Origin: Chitinophaga sp. CB10
GTDB lineage: Bacteria; Bacteroidota; Bacteroidia; Chitinophagales; Chitinophagaceae
Direction of reading: 5' to 3'
DNA: 64,000 bases
Assembly: GCA_001870995.2 (NCBI GenBank)
Contig: MLAV02000006.1
Location: forward strand, 186,001-250,000
Shown: positions 18,028 through 27,612 of the stretch, in pieces
Layout: each line of letters begins with the position of its first letter
How positions within the stretch are numbered: position 1 is the stretch's first letter
Notes under the pieces: generated by a model
Databases searched by the model: none
What the model saw: only the letters and a program-made list of their open reading frames with translations
Told to the model about the DNA's origin: nothing
Translations under genes and position numbers: made by a program

Positions 18028-18792
18028 CTAAATAAACATCCCGCCTGAAGCCTCAATCCGCTGCGCCGTAATCCAACGCGCTTCTTCCGTACAGAGGAAA
18101 GCCACGATGCCGCCAATATCATCCGGCATACCTACACGCCCCAACGCTGTATTAGCCGCAACCCGCGCATGCATTTCCGGGTTATCCCTTACCATGCCGC
18201 CATTGAAGTCCGTAGCAATAGCGCCAGGCGCTACCACATTCGCGGTAATGCCGCGCTGCCCCAGCTCGCGGGCAAGGTAACGGGTCAGCACTTCCACGCC
18301 GCCTTTCATCATCGCATAAGCGCTGCTGCCAGGGAGGGCAAAGCGCGCCAGGCCGGAGGAGATGTTGATGATGCGGCCGCCGTCGTTCATTAAACTCAGC
18401 GCCTGTTGCGTGAAGAAGAACACGCCTTTCAGGTGGATGTTCATCAGGTCGTCGAACTGCGCTTCCGTCACGGAAGTGAAAGGAGTGGTGAGGCCGGTGC
18501 CGGCGTTATTGACGAGGAAATCGAAGGTGGACGCGCCAAAGGTTTCCTGTAAGGTATTTTTCAATTGTGTAAAGAAGCCCTGGAACGACTTCACGTCGCC
18601 GGCGTTCAGCTGCAGGGCAGCGCCTTTGCTGCCGGCAGCTGCAATGGCAGCTACCACGTTTGCGGCTTCATCCTGCCGGCTGTTGTAGGTGATGACTACC
18701 TGGAAGCCTTTTTGAGCCAGGGCAAGCGCCATGTTCCTGCCGAGTCCGCGGCTACCGCCTGTTACGAGTGCAATTTTGTTACTGGTTGCCAT
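18028..18792 (-). CDS. Short-chain dehydrogenase/reductase (SDR)
   Basis: 254 residues from the ATG at 18792, which places the Rossmann motif TGGSRGLGR at residues ~11-19; the longer upstream frame would add 23 poorly conserved residues. NNAGTG (~90), the catalytic Ser in INISSG and the Tyr-x3-Lys pair in YAMMK are all present, and VVAPGAIATDF follows, as in classical SDRs. It should catalyse NAD(P)H-dependent oxidation or reduction of an alcohol/ketone; the substrate is not predictable. The AraC-type regulator 129 bp upstream on the same strand is a likely controller. Confidence 0.93.
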   Translation of the reverse strand: MATSNKIALVTGGSRGLGRNMALALAQKGFQVVITYNSRQDEAANVVAAIAAAGSKGAALQLNAGDVKSFQGFFTQLKNTLQETFGASTFDFLVNNAGTGLTTPFTSVTEAQFDDLMNIHLKGVFFFTQQALSLMNDGGRIINISSGLARFALPGSSAYAMMKGGVEVLTRYLARELGQRGITANVVAPGAIATDFNGGMVRDNPEMHARVAANTALGRVGMPDDIGGIVAFLCTEEARWITAQRIEASGGMFI

Positions 18793-18921
18793 GTTTTGAA
18801 ATTTTGTTGGTGAATTATCGTACTGTTTGTTCAGCGAATCGACTGTACAAAGTTCGGTCATTGCGTAACCGGGACTGTTACGGTAATCAATCTATCATTT
18901 GCAAAATTCAAATAATGGCGT

Positions 18922-19824
18922 TTAGCGGTACGCGGCCGGGGAAAGGTTGGTTTGCTTCCTGAAAAAGTTGGAGAAATGAGCGACCTCCTCAAAGCCAAGT
19001 CCATAGGCAATCTCGGATACGCTCAGGTTCGTTTGCTTCAGCAGGATTTTAGCTTCCTGTACAATGCGGTTGCTGATCAGCTCCGTAGTGGTTTTACCGG
19101 TGTTTTCCTTTAATACCTTGTTGAGATGGTTGACATGCACGGCCAGCCGGTCCGCAAAATCCTTGGCCGCGCGCAGCTGCAGGCGCTGTTGCGGCGGTTC
19201 TACGGGGAACTGGCGTTCCAGCAGTTCAATAAACAGGGAGGTAATGCGCGTTGCGGCGGTATGGGCAGGCTGTGTAACGTTCAACGGCTGCAGCTTTTGC
19301 CCGAAGTGGATCACCTCCATAAGGTAATTGCGCAGCAGGTCGTATTTATAGGTGTAATCGGACCCGATTTCCCGGTACATTTTCCGGAAGATGCCGGTGA
19401 TTTCCTCCGCCTCTTCTTCGTGTACCTGGAAGATGGGGACGCCGCCGGACCGGAAGATGGGCAGCTCGTCCAGCACCACGCCGCTTTTGGTGGGCACCAT
19501 AAATTCCTCGGTGAAAATACAGAAATAGCCGGCCTGGTTTTCATCTAAAGGCACATAATGGTATGGGATCTTCGGAGAGGCGAAGAGCAGGGCGTTCTGC
19601 TCTATTTCAATCACCTTATCGGCGTACTCGGCCCTGTTACGGCCGCTGATCATGCTGATTTTATAATAGGAACGGCGGTTGTAGGGCATGGTACCGGTAG
19701 CCTTGTACCTGGCTACGGTGTCGGCTATCTTAAAGATGTTGAAATGCCCCAGTTCCTTGTTGATGCCTTCCGGCACATTGCCGGTAGCTTCCCTGTAAAA
19801 ATCTTCCAGCGTTGATCTGGTCAT
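18922..19824 (-). CDS. AraC-family transcriptional regulator
   Basis: 300 residues from the ATG at 19824; an upstream alternative at 19872 would extend it by 16 residues. The N-terminal half is a cupin-like ligand-sensing domain (~20-150; LFASPKIPYHYVPLDENQAGYFCIF split over two strands). The C-terminal ~100 residues are two helix-turn-helix motifs: EAKILLKQTNLSVSEIAYGL and the conserved GFEEVAHFSNFFRKQTNLSP. This form is common in Bacteroidota next to SDR genes and probably activates the downstream dehydrogenase in response to a small molecule. Confidence 0.92.
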   Translation of the reverse strand: MTRSTLEDFYREATGNVPEGINKELGHFNIFKIADTVARYKATGTMPYNRRSYYKISMISGRNRAEYADKVIEIEQNALLFASPKIPYHYVPLDENQAGYFCIFTEEFMVPTKSGVVLDELPIFRSGGVPIFQVHEEEAEEITGIFRKMYREIGSDYTYKYDLLRNYLMEVIHFGQKLQPLNVTQPAHTAATRITSLFIELLERQFPVEPPQQRLQLRAAKDFADRLAVHVNHLNKVLKENTGKTTTELISNRIVQEAKILLKQTNLSVSEIAYGLGFEEVAHFSNFFRKQTNLSPAAYR

Positions 19825-19960
19825 GACTGCCTCCGTTTTGCGAAATTCAAATGTAGGGAATTTTGGGGACATGGGAGGCGGTTGCGGTGATTGGGCATCT
19901 GTGTTTCATCAATGTACTGGTTACGGGGAGGCAGGTCACAACGGCCAAACTAACCGCACT

Positions 19961-21400
19961 TTAGGTGGCAGCCAGCGCCACCTCACGGAAGTTCTCCACC
20001 GCGCCCTCGCAAACCGAACACCGGTAATCCGCCGGCAGGTCCGCAAAAGCCGTCCCTGGCTGCACTCCCTGCGCCGGATCCCCATAGGTTTCATCATATA
20101 CCGTCAGGCAATCGCAGCACTGATAAGCCGTTTTCTCCGGCGCCGGCAGCACCGCCGCCTGCTGCTCCCGGATGTAATCCCCCAGGAGGTCCTTTTCGCT
20201 CTGCTGATCGTAATAGGCTTTGCACAACGCCGCCACATAAGGGCCCAGGTGCTCTTTACTGACCCCCTCCCGGTACAGTACCAATTGGGAGGAGTTGGCA
20301 TTGAAACCGGCGGTATGCAGGATGTCGTACCGTTGCAGGTACTTGAGCTTACTCTCCCGGTGGCGCTGCTGCCTTCTTATAACAATAGAACCAAACAGGC
20401 TTTCGGACTTCCGGATCCGCACGCTGAAACAGAGGCCGTAGGTCCGGATGTCCATACTGTCAAAATACCGGATGATATGGCGTTTCAGCACCAGCCCGTC
20501 CTCACAGTCATCCTCCACGCACCAGTTCAGTTCATTGGCCGCATGCCGCACATTTACGCCGTGCTTGCCCAGGATATAGTCCCACAGGTGGCGGTGCGTT
20601 TTACTGATATGCTGGATTACGACCGATTTCCAGGGGGTGATGTACACCGCCCCTGTCATCGTTTGCTGGCAAATGGCGCACATATCTCTCAGGAAAGGAA
20701 CCGAAAAATATTCATTGCGCTTGTATATGCCCAGCCAGTAGCCGTTATTCTGCTGGTTAAAACCTTCGTAGTAAGGCAGGTGGAAAGGAGGGAGTGCCAG
20801 CTCCTGTTCCTTCTCCCGGGAGCTGAATGCCTTGTCGGCCGTCACATTTTCGTATATTCCTTCCAGTGAGTTTGTATGTAAAATATACTGCTCCGCCGCT
20901 TTGCTCAGCGCCGCTATATGGTTGCTGTACACCAGCATAGGCCAGGCCGTCAGCTCCTGCGTGCCGGGCAGCCGCAGGTAGAGGTACCAGTAGTGCGCAT
21001 GCGGGGAGGATACCCAGTTGATATGCCCGGTAAACAAAGGCACAAAGGTTTGGGACTGTTCGCAGATGTTGATCTTCAGGGCGGGATGGTAATCAAACTG
21101 GTCAAATATTTCCTTGTACACTCCCTCCGTCAGCCAGCCGGTATGCATCAGCAGGCCGCTGGTCAGGTAGGAGCTGACGATGTTGGGGCCTGCCGCCACG
21201 GGGATGCGCGCCAGGTGGCACTGGGTTACAAATGATTCGTAGCGGTTGACGGCTACGTCCAGTATCAGCTGCTGCCGCTGCCCGAAGCGCAGCTCCCGGC
21301 ACTGATGCTCCGCCGCCAGCTCTACGAGTTTCATCAACTGCCCCGCCGGCGCAATGCCCCCGGTGAAATTGATTTGTATGGTCTGCTCTGCTTTCAACAT
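19961..21400 (-). CDS. Rubredoxin-tailed protein resembling a ligand-less nitrite/sulfite reductase
   Basis: 479 residues. Residues ~5-70 resemble the ferredoxin-like half-domain of siroheme nitrite/sulfite reductases (INFTGGIAPAGQLMKLVELA, then LRFGQRQQLIL). A second similar half-domain occurs at ~245-330 (GAVYITPWKSVVIQ, later LNWCVEDDC). The C-terminal ~55 residues are a rubredoxin: C428 and C431, then YRCSVC with C461 and C464, with GDPAQGVQPGTAF between. The siroheme/[4Fe-4S] ligands (C-x5-C and C-x3-C) are not intact: only C294-x4-C299 and a lone C324 are seen. ATG abuts the nitrate reductase TAG with no gap, so coupling is likely. It may shuttle electrons to or assist the nitrate reductase; a true reductase activity looks doubtful. 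Confidence 0.75.
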   Translation of the reverse strand: MLKAEQTIQINFTGGIAPAGQLMKLVELAAEHQCRELRFGQRQQLILDVAVNRYESFVTQCHLARIPVAAGPNIVSSYLTSGLLMHTGWLTEGVYKEIFDQFDYHPALKINICEQSQTFVPLFTGHINWVSSPHAHYWYLYLRLPGTQELTAWPMLVYSNHIAALSKAAEQYILHTNSLEGIYENVTADKAFSSREKEQELALPPFHLPYYEGFNQQNNGYWLGIYKRNEYFSVPFLRDMCAICQQTMTGAVYITPWKSVVIQHISKTHRHLWDYILGKHGVNVRHAANELNWCVEDDCEDGLVLKRHIIRYFDSMDIRTYGLCFSVRIRKSESLFGSIVIRRQQRHRESKLKYLQRYDILHTAGFNANSSQLVLYREGVSKEHLGPYVAALCKAYYDQQSEKDLLGDYIREQQAAVLPAPEKTAYQCCDCLTVYDETYGDPAQGVQPGTAFADLPADYRCSVCEGAVENFREVALAAT

Positions 21401-24400
21401 CTATACGAGTATTGATCTTTCCTGTAATGATTTTTCGAGGATGGCCTTCACTTCGGACCGGCAGCTGCCGCAGCCCATACCCGCGCCGCTGGCCTGGCAG
21501 AGGGCCGGCAGGTTGTCGCAGCCTTTGTCGATTTCCGCGCGGATATTGCCTTCGCCCACATTGCCGCAGCTGCATACCAGCTTCCCGAGAACGGTATGGC
21601 CCTTGTTGCCGGAACGCAGCAGTTGCAGCCGCTTTTCGCTCAGCTCCGTGCCCTGCTGTATCAAATCCCTGAACTCGAGGAACTCCGATTTGTCGCCAAT
21701 GAGGATAGCGCCCACCAGCTTGTCCTGGTGCACGATGCATTTTTTATAATAACGTTTGGCCTTATCCATGAAAATGATTTCCTCATAGGCCGGGTCATCC
21801 GGGGTGACCACCATCCCGAGGGAACAAATGTCCGTTCCGTGCATTTTCAGGATGTTCATAAACAGCGAGCCTTTGTAATAGCTGCCGGTATCGCCGCAGA
21901 GGTAGCCGGCCACCACGGCGGCTTGTTGCTCCGCGGCAGCGGTGATGCCGTACAGCACGCCCCTGAAGGAGGCAATCTCCCCGATGGCAAAAATGTCCGG
22001 ATCACTGGTCTGTAAGTATTCATTCACCGTTACGCCCCGCTCGCATTGCAAGCCTGCGGCTACGGCCAGTTCAATGTTAGGTTGGGTGCCGATGGTCATC
22101 ACCACGGCCTGGCAGGGAATATACCTGCCGCTTTTCATATAGAGTCCCGTCACATGGTCGTCCCCATCGAAGCGGGAAATCTCATCGTTGAAATAGGTTT
22201 CAATGCCTCTGTCCGTCAGCTCTTCATGGAGCAGCTGCGCTGCCGTGTGATCCAGCTGCCGGTCCATCAGGCGGGAGGTACGCTGTATAACGCCAACGGC
22301 TATACCCATTTCCCGGAGCGAGGCTGCCAGCTCAATGCCGAGCAGCCCGCCGCCGGTGATCATAACGCGGCCTTTACCAGGACTTACATAAGATTTAAAT
22401 CGGTCAGCATCGGGGCGGGTACGCATGGTGAAGATGCCCCGTATATCCGGTACATCTTTGAGCCTGGCGGCACGGCTGCCCGTAGCCAGCAACAGCACGT
22501 CAAAGGAATGTACCTCACCATGGTTATCGGTCACAGTTTTGCGCTCCCGGTCAATATGCGTGATATAGACGCCGCGGCGCAGCGTGATATTATACTGCTG
22601 CTCTTCCTCCCTGTTCATGGTCACCAGTTGCGGCCATTGCAGGGTATCGGAAATATAGTCCGGGAGCATTACCCTGTTGTAAAAGGGCAGATCTTCCTTG
22701 CTGAAGATCACGATTTCATCGGTGGTATTCAGCTCGCGGTAGGAGCGTACAAAGCCCCTGGCGCCCGCGCCTGCGCCCACGACGATGATTTTTCGCTTTG
22801 GCTGCTGGTATTTGCGGACAGCCACCGCGTTGTATTTAAAATCCGGTTGTTTTGAAATGGGGTCCAGCAGCCGGGAGGTCAGGTTGTTGGCCCGGTGGAG
22901 GTCCTGCTGCAGGATCTTGCCCCAGTGCATAGGCAAAAACACGACGCCCTGTTTGATGGTATCCGTGAGGGTGGCCTTCACCCTAACGTTGCCGGTTACG
23001 CTGAGTACTTCCACGATATCCCCGTTGCGGATACCCCTTTCGGCGGCATCTTCCGGGTGTATTTCCAGGAAAGCCTCGCGGATATGTTGCCGGAGTTTGT
23101 TGACCTTGCCGGTTTTGCTCATGGTATGCCACTGGTCGCGGATGCGGCCGGTGGTAAGGATCAGCGGAAATTCCGGACTTACGGGTACGGAATTATTTTC
23201 ATCCGCCACAGCATGGATCATCGCTTTACGGTCGGAGGTATAGAACTGGTGGTCTGTAAACAGTCTGCTGGTGCCTTTGCCGTTGCGGTAGGGCCATTGA
23301 ATACTGCGATGCTCCTGTAATATGCTGTAGTTGAGGCCACTGATATCTGTATTGGTACCGCTTGTCAGGCGGGTATGTTCTTTATATATCTCTTCCGTTG
23401 TCGTATAGTCGAACCCGTTATAGCCCATTTTTTTAGCGAAGCGGCAAATGATTTCCGCATCGGGGAGGGCTTCCCCCGGGGCTTCGGTAATGCGGGCGAG
23501 GTAACTGATGCGGCGTTCGGCGTTGGTCATGGTGCCTTCCTTCTCCGTCCAGGCGGCTGCCGGCAGTACCACGTCCGCATATTCCAGGGTTTCCGGCTTG
23601 CTGGAAATTTCCTGTACTACCACGTATTTCGCCTTTTGCAGCGCCGCTTCCGCCTGCCGGGCATTGGGCAGGCTCACCAGGGGGTTGGTGCACATGATCC
23701 AGATGGCTTTCAGGCGGCCGTCTTCCAGGGCTTCAAACATTTCGGTGGCGGTTAATCCGGGTTTAGGGGAGATGTCAGGGACGCCCCAGAACGCGGCCAC
23801 CTCCCGGCGGTGCGCTTCATTATTCAATACGCGATGGGCCGGCAGCAAATTGCTAAGGCCACCCACCTCCCGGCCCCCCATGGCATTGGGTTGCCCGGTA
23901 AGGGAGAAAGGGCCGCTGCCGGGTTTACCGATCTGGCCTGTGATCAGGTGCAGGTTGATGAGGCTAAGGTTTTTGTTGACCCCCACCACGCTTTGGTTCA
24001 GGCCCATGGTCCAGAAAGACATGAAGCCGGTTGCTTCGCCGATGTACCGCGCGGCGGCATAGATGTCCGCCGCATTTACGCCGCAGATGACGGCCGCCTC
24101 TTCCACCGTACGCTCCATGACCTGCTTCCGGTAAGCTTCATAGCCGTTCGTATGCGCGGCAATGAAGGACTGGTTCGTGTATCCCTGCATGATAATCGCC
24201 CTGCCAATAGCATGGTGCAGCGTAATATCCGTTCCGGGATTTAGTTGCAGGTGAATATCCGCCATGGCGCAGGTTTGCGTTACCCGCGGATCGCTCACAA
24301 TAATTTTAAGGGCGGGGTTGGCGGCCCTGGCGGCTTCCACGCGGCGCCAGAGGATAGGATGGCACCAGGCGGGGTTAGCGCCGGCAACGAAGATGCAATC

Positions 24401-24895
24401 CGCTTCCGCGATGTCGTCATAATTACCGGGAACGCTATCCTCGCCCAATGCCAGTTTATAGGCTGCTACTGCGCTGCTCATGCATAACCGGGAGTTGGTG
24501 TCTATATTATTGCTCCCGATGTATCCTTTGATGAGCTTATTAACCACGTAATATTCTTCCGTCAGGCATTGCCCGGAGGCGTAAAAGGCAACGGCTTCCG
24601 GGCCGTATTTTTTTATGATGCTGCCAAATACGGCAGCGGTGCGTTCCAGCGCCTGGTCCCATGTAACCCGCTGCCGTGGCATGCTCCGGTGGTATCGCAT
24701 TTCCGGGTAGAGGAGCCTGTCGGAGGTATCCATCACGGTATAGTGCAGGTTCATGCCCTTGGAGCAAAGCATACCCCGGTTGACAGGATGATCGGGATCG
24801 CCCTGTACCTGTACATTTCCCCGTTTATCTTTCGTCACGATGATGCCGCAGCCTACGCCGCAGTAACAACAGGTGGATTTAATGGAGGTGTCCAT
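21401..24895 (-). CDS. Assimilatory nitrate reductase fused to FAD and BFD-type [2Fe-2S] modules
   Basis: 1164 residues. Residues 1-~690 are a molybdopterin oxidoreductase of the NasA/NapA group: the [4Fe-4S] ligands C9-x2-C12-x3-C16 and C44 are intact and C138 (SRLCMSS) is the likely Mo ligand. Residues ~700-1080 form a NirB-like FAD/NAD(P)H oxidoreductase with two nucleotide-binding folds (VVGAGAGARG and MITGGGLLGIE). The C-terminus is a BFD-like [2Fe-2S] domain with C1108, C1110, C1142 and C1145. It should reduce nitrate to nitrite in the cytoplasm using NAD(P)H without a separate electron-transfer subunit. It lies between narK and the rubredoxin protein in an operon with nirBD. No molybdenum-cofactor genes are nearby. 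Confidence 0.93.
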   Translation of the reverse strand: MDTSIKSTCCYCGVGCGIIVTKDKRGNVQVQGDPDHPVNRGMLCSKGMNLHYTVMDTSDRLLYPEMRYHRSMPRQRVTWDQALERTAAVFGSIIKKYGPEAVAFYASGQCLTEEYYVVNKLIKGYIGSNNIDTNSRLCMSSAVAAYKLALGEDSVPGNYDDIAEADCIFVAGANPAWCHPILWRRVEAARAANPALKIIVSDPRVTQTCAMADIHLQLNPGTDITLHHAIGRAIIMQGYTNQSFIAAHTNGYEAYRKQVMERTVEEAAVICGVNAADIYAAARYIGEATGFMSFWTMGLNQSVVGVNKNLSLINLHLITGQIGKPGSGPFSLTGQPNAMGGREVGGLSNLLPAHRVLNNEAHRREVAAFWGVPDISPKPGLTATEMFEALEDGRLKAIWIMCTNPLVSLPNARQAEAALQKAKYVVVQEISSKPETLEYADVVLPAAAWTEKEGTMTNAERRISYLARITEAPGEALPDAEIICRFAKKMGYNGFDYTTTEEIYKEHTRLTSGTNTDISGLNYSILQEHRSIQWPYRNGKGTSRLFTDHQFYTSDRKAMIHAVADENNSVPVSPEFPLILTTGRIRDQWHTMSKTGKVNKLRQHIREAFLEIHPEDAAERGIRNGDIVEVLSVTGNVRVKATLTDTIKQGVVFLPMHWGKILQQDLHRANNLTSRLLDPISKQPDFKYNAVAVRKYQQPKRKIIVVGAGAGARGFVRSYRELNTTDEIVIFSKEDLPFYNRVMLPDYISDTLQWPQLVTMNREEEQQYNITLRRGVYITHIDRERKTVTDNHGEVHSFDVLLLATGSRAARLKDVPDIRGIFTMRTRPDADRFKSYVSPGKGRVMITGGGLLGIELAASLREMGIAVGVIQRTSRLMDRQLDHTAAQLLHEELTDRGIETYFNDEISRFDGDDHVTGLYMKSGRYIPCQAVVMTIGTQPNIELAVAAGLQCERGVTVNEYLQTSDPDIFAIGEIASFRGVLYGITAAAEQQAAVVAGYLCGDTGSYYKGSLFMNILKMHGTDICSLGMVVTPDDPAYEEIIFMDKAKRYYKKCIVHQDKLVGAILIGDKSEFLEFRDLIQQGTELSEKRLQLLRSGNKGHTVLGKLVCSCGNVGEGNIRAEIDKGCDNLPALCQASGAGMGCGSCRSEVKAILEKSLQERSILV

Positions 24896-24916
24896 GGAAC
24901 GCTGGATTTAAAAGTT

Positions 24917-26200
24917 TCAGGATGCTACGGCCGCGGATGGGATGCCGCTGGCCGGTACCGGTTTTACAAACCTGGTTACCATGATGATGACGGAAACGAT
25001 GATGACGATCACGCCCAGGTATTGGAAGGCCTGTATGTAGGTAATGCTTTCTGATTTAAAGAGGAAGCCGAACATCATTCCGCCCAGGTTGCCGCCAGCG
25101 CCAACGATGCCGCTAACCATGCCGGCATTCTTTTCATTGATAAAAGGCACGATGCCGAAAGTGGCGCCGTTGGCCATTTTCAGGAACAGCGCAAAACTCA
25201 GCATACAGGCGATGGCCAGTCCGAGGGTGCCGGCATGGGCAAACCAGAGCAGGCCCAAACCTTCGCCCAGCAGCATGAAGCCGAGCAGGCGGCCTTTGCC
25301 CCGCATGCCGTGCCTGGCGCCCACCTTGTCGGACACGATGCCGCCCAGCGCCCTGGCAAATATGTTCATGAATCCGAATATCCCCGCCAGGAAACCGGCT
25401 TTGGCCTGGTCTAACCCAAACGTATCTACGAAGTGCAGGGAGGCCACATTGTCAAACGTGATCTCCATCCCGAAGCACATGCCGTAGGCCAGCGTCAGCG
25501 CCCAGATGCGCCAGTCCTTGAGGATGCTCCAGTCAGTAGGGCCGGCAACTTTGCGCTGGCTGATTTCATCGAAGTTGCCTTCCGGCGTATCCCTGGTAAA
25601 ACGGTAGTACAGCCAGGCAACGATCAGCATCATCAGTCCGGGTACGATCATGGCATAACGCCAGGCTTCCCCTTTGGTAAACCCAAACCCCACAATAGCC
25701 GCGAAGATCAGGGGCATAACCATATTGGTGATCCCTCCGCCGAGGTTGCCCCAGCCGCCGGTGATGGCGTTGGCAGTGCCCTTGATGGAAGGAGCGAACA
25801 TCAGCCCGGTGTGGAACTGTGTTACCACGAAGGAAGCGCCAATAACGCTGATGGCTAAACGGAAGAGCAGGAAGGTAGTGTAGCTGTGCGCCAGGCCCAC
25901 GAGGAACACGGGCAGGGAGCCGGCTACCAGGAGCCGTACGGCCGTTTTGCGGGGTCCCCAGAGGTCGCAGAGGCGGCCTATGATCAGCCGGGCGATAATG
26001 GTGCCGCTGACAGAGGCGATCATAATATTGCCCACCTGGGATTTAGTGAGGCCGAGGTCTTCCCGGATGGTAGGCATCAGCGGCGCCAGGCCAAACCAGC
26101 CAAAGAAGCAGACGAAGAACATCAGCCACGTGATATGGAACGTGCGCATCTGAACGGAGTTCAGACTGAATAATTTTATTTTATCGAGTTGAGCAGACAT
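24917..26200 (-). CDS. narK: Nitrate/nitrite MFS transporter (NNP family, NarK-like)
   Basis: 427 residues with 12 predicted membrane helices. The NNP-family glycine-rich signatures are present in helix 5 (GGWGNLGGGITNMV) and helix 11 (GAGGNLGGMMFG), and the conserved Arg near helix 2 (ARLIIGRLCD) and in helix 8 (FARALGGIVSD) match the substrate-binding arginines of this family. It should import nitrate across the inner membrane, possibly exchanging nitrite. It is 21 bp upstream of the nitrate reductase gene and 17 bp after the outer-membrane barrel gene. Confidence 0.95.
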   Translation of the reverse strand: MSAQLDKIKLFSLNSVQMRTFHITWLMFFVCFFGWFGLAPLMPTIREDLGLTKSQVGNIMIASVSGTIIARLIIGRLCDLWGPRKTAVRLLVAGSLPVFLVGLAHSYTTFLLFRLAISVIGASFVVTQFHTGLMFAPSIKGTANAITGGWGNLGGGITNMVMPLIFAAIVGFGFTKGEAWRYAMIVPGLMMLIVAWLYYRFTRDTPEGNFDEISQRKVAGPTDWSILKDWRIWALTLAYGMCFGMEITFDNVASLHFVDTFGLDQAKAGFLAGIFGFMNIFARALGGIVSDKVGARHGMRGKGRLLGFMLLGEGLGLLWFAHAGTLGLAIACMLSFALFLKMANGATFGIVPFINEKNAGMVSGIVGAGGNLGGMMFGFLFKSESITYIQAFQYLGVIVIIVSVIIMVTRFVKPVPASGIPSAAVAS

Positions 26201-26217
26201 AGACTTTGGTTTGCAGG

Positions 26218-27519
26218 TTATTTAATAAAGATCTCCGGTTTCACGGTGAGCATCAGGTAGGCCCAGTTGCTGTTGCTGCCGGCGTTGGCGATGTTCTTGA
26301 CAGTGGGAGAGGCGAGGGTATTGGTATTCCAGTAATGGCTATACCCTCCTTCAATGCTGATAATACGGGTAAGGCTATACGTAGCCGTGATGTCGGCCTC
26401 TGTGCCCAGGTTCCGCTGGTAGCCGGGAATGCTGCCGGCGCTGAGGAACTGGTGCAGGTCGGTACTGATGAGCCATTTGGAAGCGGGCTTCCAGCGCGAC
26501 TTCAGGTAGTAATCCTGCAGGCCCTGGTGGCCGAAGGGGCTGGCAACGTAGAAGTAGTCCATATTGCCCCAGAACTTATGCGGGGTACCGTACAGGGGGT
26601 CAAACCAGGGACTGGTATAATCCACCCCGGGCCCCAGGCTGAAGGCGCCGCTCAGCTTAAAAAGCGCCGCGGCGGATAACAGGCAGGAGGGGTTCGTGGC
26701 CGCCTGGAAGTAGCCTGCAGCAGTGGCTTCCAGCAGTCTGGAGCTGCGGTTCCAGTATAGCCCGGCGGTAATGCGGCTGTAGGTAGTAGCTTCCCAGGTT
26801 TTTACCGGCAGGTTGTTGACCGTATCGGTATGGGAGCGGGAAAATTGATCGGCCAGGACGAGGAAGGAGAGCGTTTGATTACCCGTCTTCCGGCTGGCAT
26901 GGAGGAATTCCAGGCTTTTGTACATGCTGCCCCCGTTCGTGTTGGCCGGGTAGTTGCCGGGAGGCGCTGGGTTGTAGATGGTGCCGCTGCCGTTTTCCTT
27001 GTTTTGATTGAAAGCGGCGCCGAGATGCAGCTGCCAGCGTGGGGACTGGTACCGGAGCAATACCGCATCGTGGCGGCGGCCCTGTTGCAGCCAGTCGAGG
27101 TTGCCGAGGAGGCGGCTATCGTCGTACACCAATTCCTGCCGGCCGGCCTTTACGCTCAGGCTGTAATTTTTTACAGTGGTATCCGTAAGCATGACCGCCG
27201 CCCAGGCTTCGTGCAGGAGAAAGCCGTTATTGTCGGCCGTGGTGGTGCGGTTGATGGTAGAGGCGTCCTGGCCCCATACCCGTACATCCTGGACGGTGAG
27301 GCCCAGCTGCAGGCGGTAGGCGTTAAAGCCAAAGCCTAACCTGCTGCGCTGGGAGGTGAAGAACGCCGGTTTGGCGTTGGCGGGAAGTGGGGCTCCTTGT
27401 CCGTCACGGAATTCGGAGCGCGTCCGTAATTGTGCGTTGATGGATAACTGCGCATATGCCGGCCGTAGAAATAATCCGGACAAGACAAACGAAGCCCCGC
27501 TAAGAAACAGTTTTTTCAT
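26218..27519 (-). CDS. Alginate-export-family outer-membrane beta-barrel, probable nitrate-locus porin
   Basis: 433 residues with a signal peptide ending near AYAQ. The first strand (LSINAQLRTRSEFRDG) and following segments (FFTSQRSRLGFGF, VQDVRVWGQDAS, KAGRQELVYDDSRL) match the alginate_exp outer-membrane family. The rest alternates amphipathic strands to the terminal YLMLTVKPEIFIK. The family is named for alginate secretion, but no alginate gene is present. Placed between nirD and narK, it more likely forms the outer-membrane channel for nitrate or nitrite. That assignment rests on context. Confidence 0.88.
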   Translation of the reverse strand: MKKLFLSGASFVLSGLFLRPAYAQLSINAQLRTRSEFRDGQGAPLPANAKPAFFTSQRSRLGFGFNAYRLQLGLTVQDVRVWGQDASTINRTTTADNNGFLLHEAWAAVMLTDTTVKNYSLSVKAGRQELVYDDSRLLGNLDWLQQGRRHDAVLLRYQSPRWQLHLGAAFNQNKENGSGTIYNPAPPGNYPANTNGGSMYKSLEFLHASRKTGNQTLSFLVLADQFSRSHTDTVNNLPVKTWEATTYSRITAGLYWNRSSRLLEATAAGYFQAATNPSCLLSAAALFKLSGAFSLGPGVDYTSPWFDPLYGTPHKFWGNMDYFYVASPFGHQGLQDYYLKSRWKPASKWLISTDLHQFLSAGSIPGYQRNLGTEADITATYSLTRIISIEGGYSHYWNTNTLASPTVKNIANAGSNSNWAYLMLTVKPEIFIK

Positions 27520-27612
27520 GTAACTTAGATCGATTTTAAAAGTGAGCCAATCATTTTTGAGTCAGAAGCCCGGCCAGCCTGCCCGCTGCCGGGTTTCGCC
27601 TTTTATGTGACG

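Noticed and set aside
19825..19960. Short frames between the AraC gene and the rubredoxin gene
   Set aside because: Frames crossing this gap run antisense through both neighbours; the 136-bp gap itself shows no start with a coding-like sequence.
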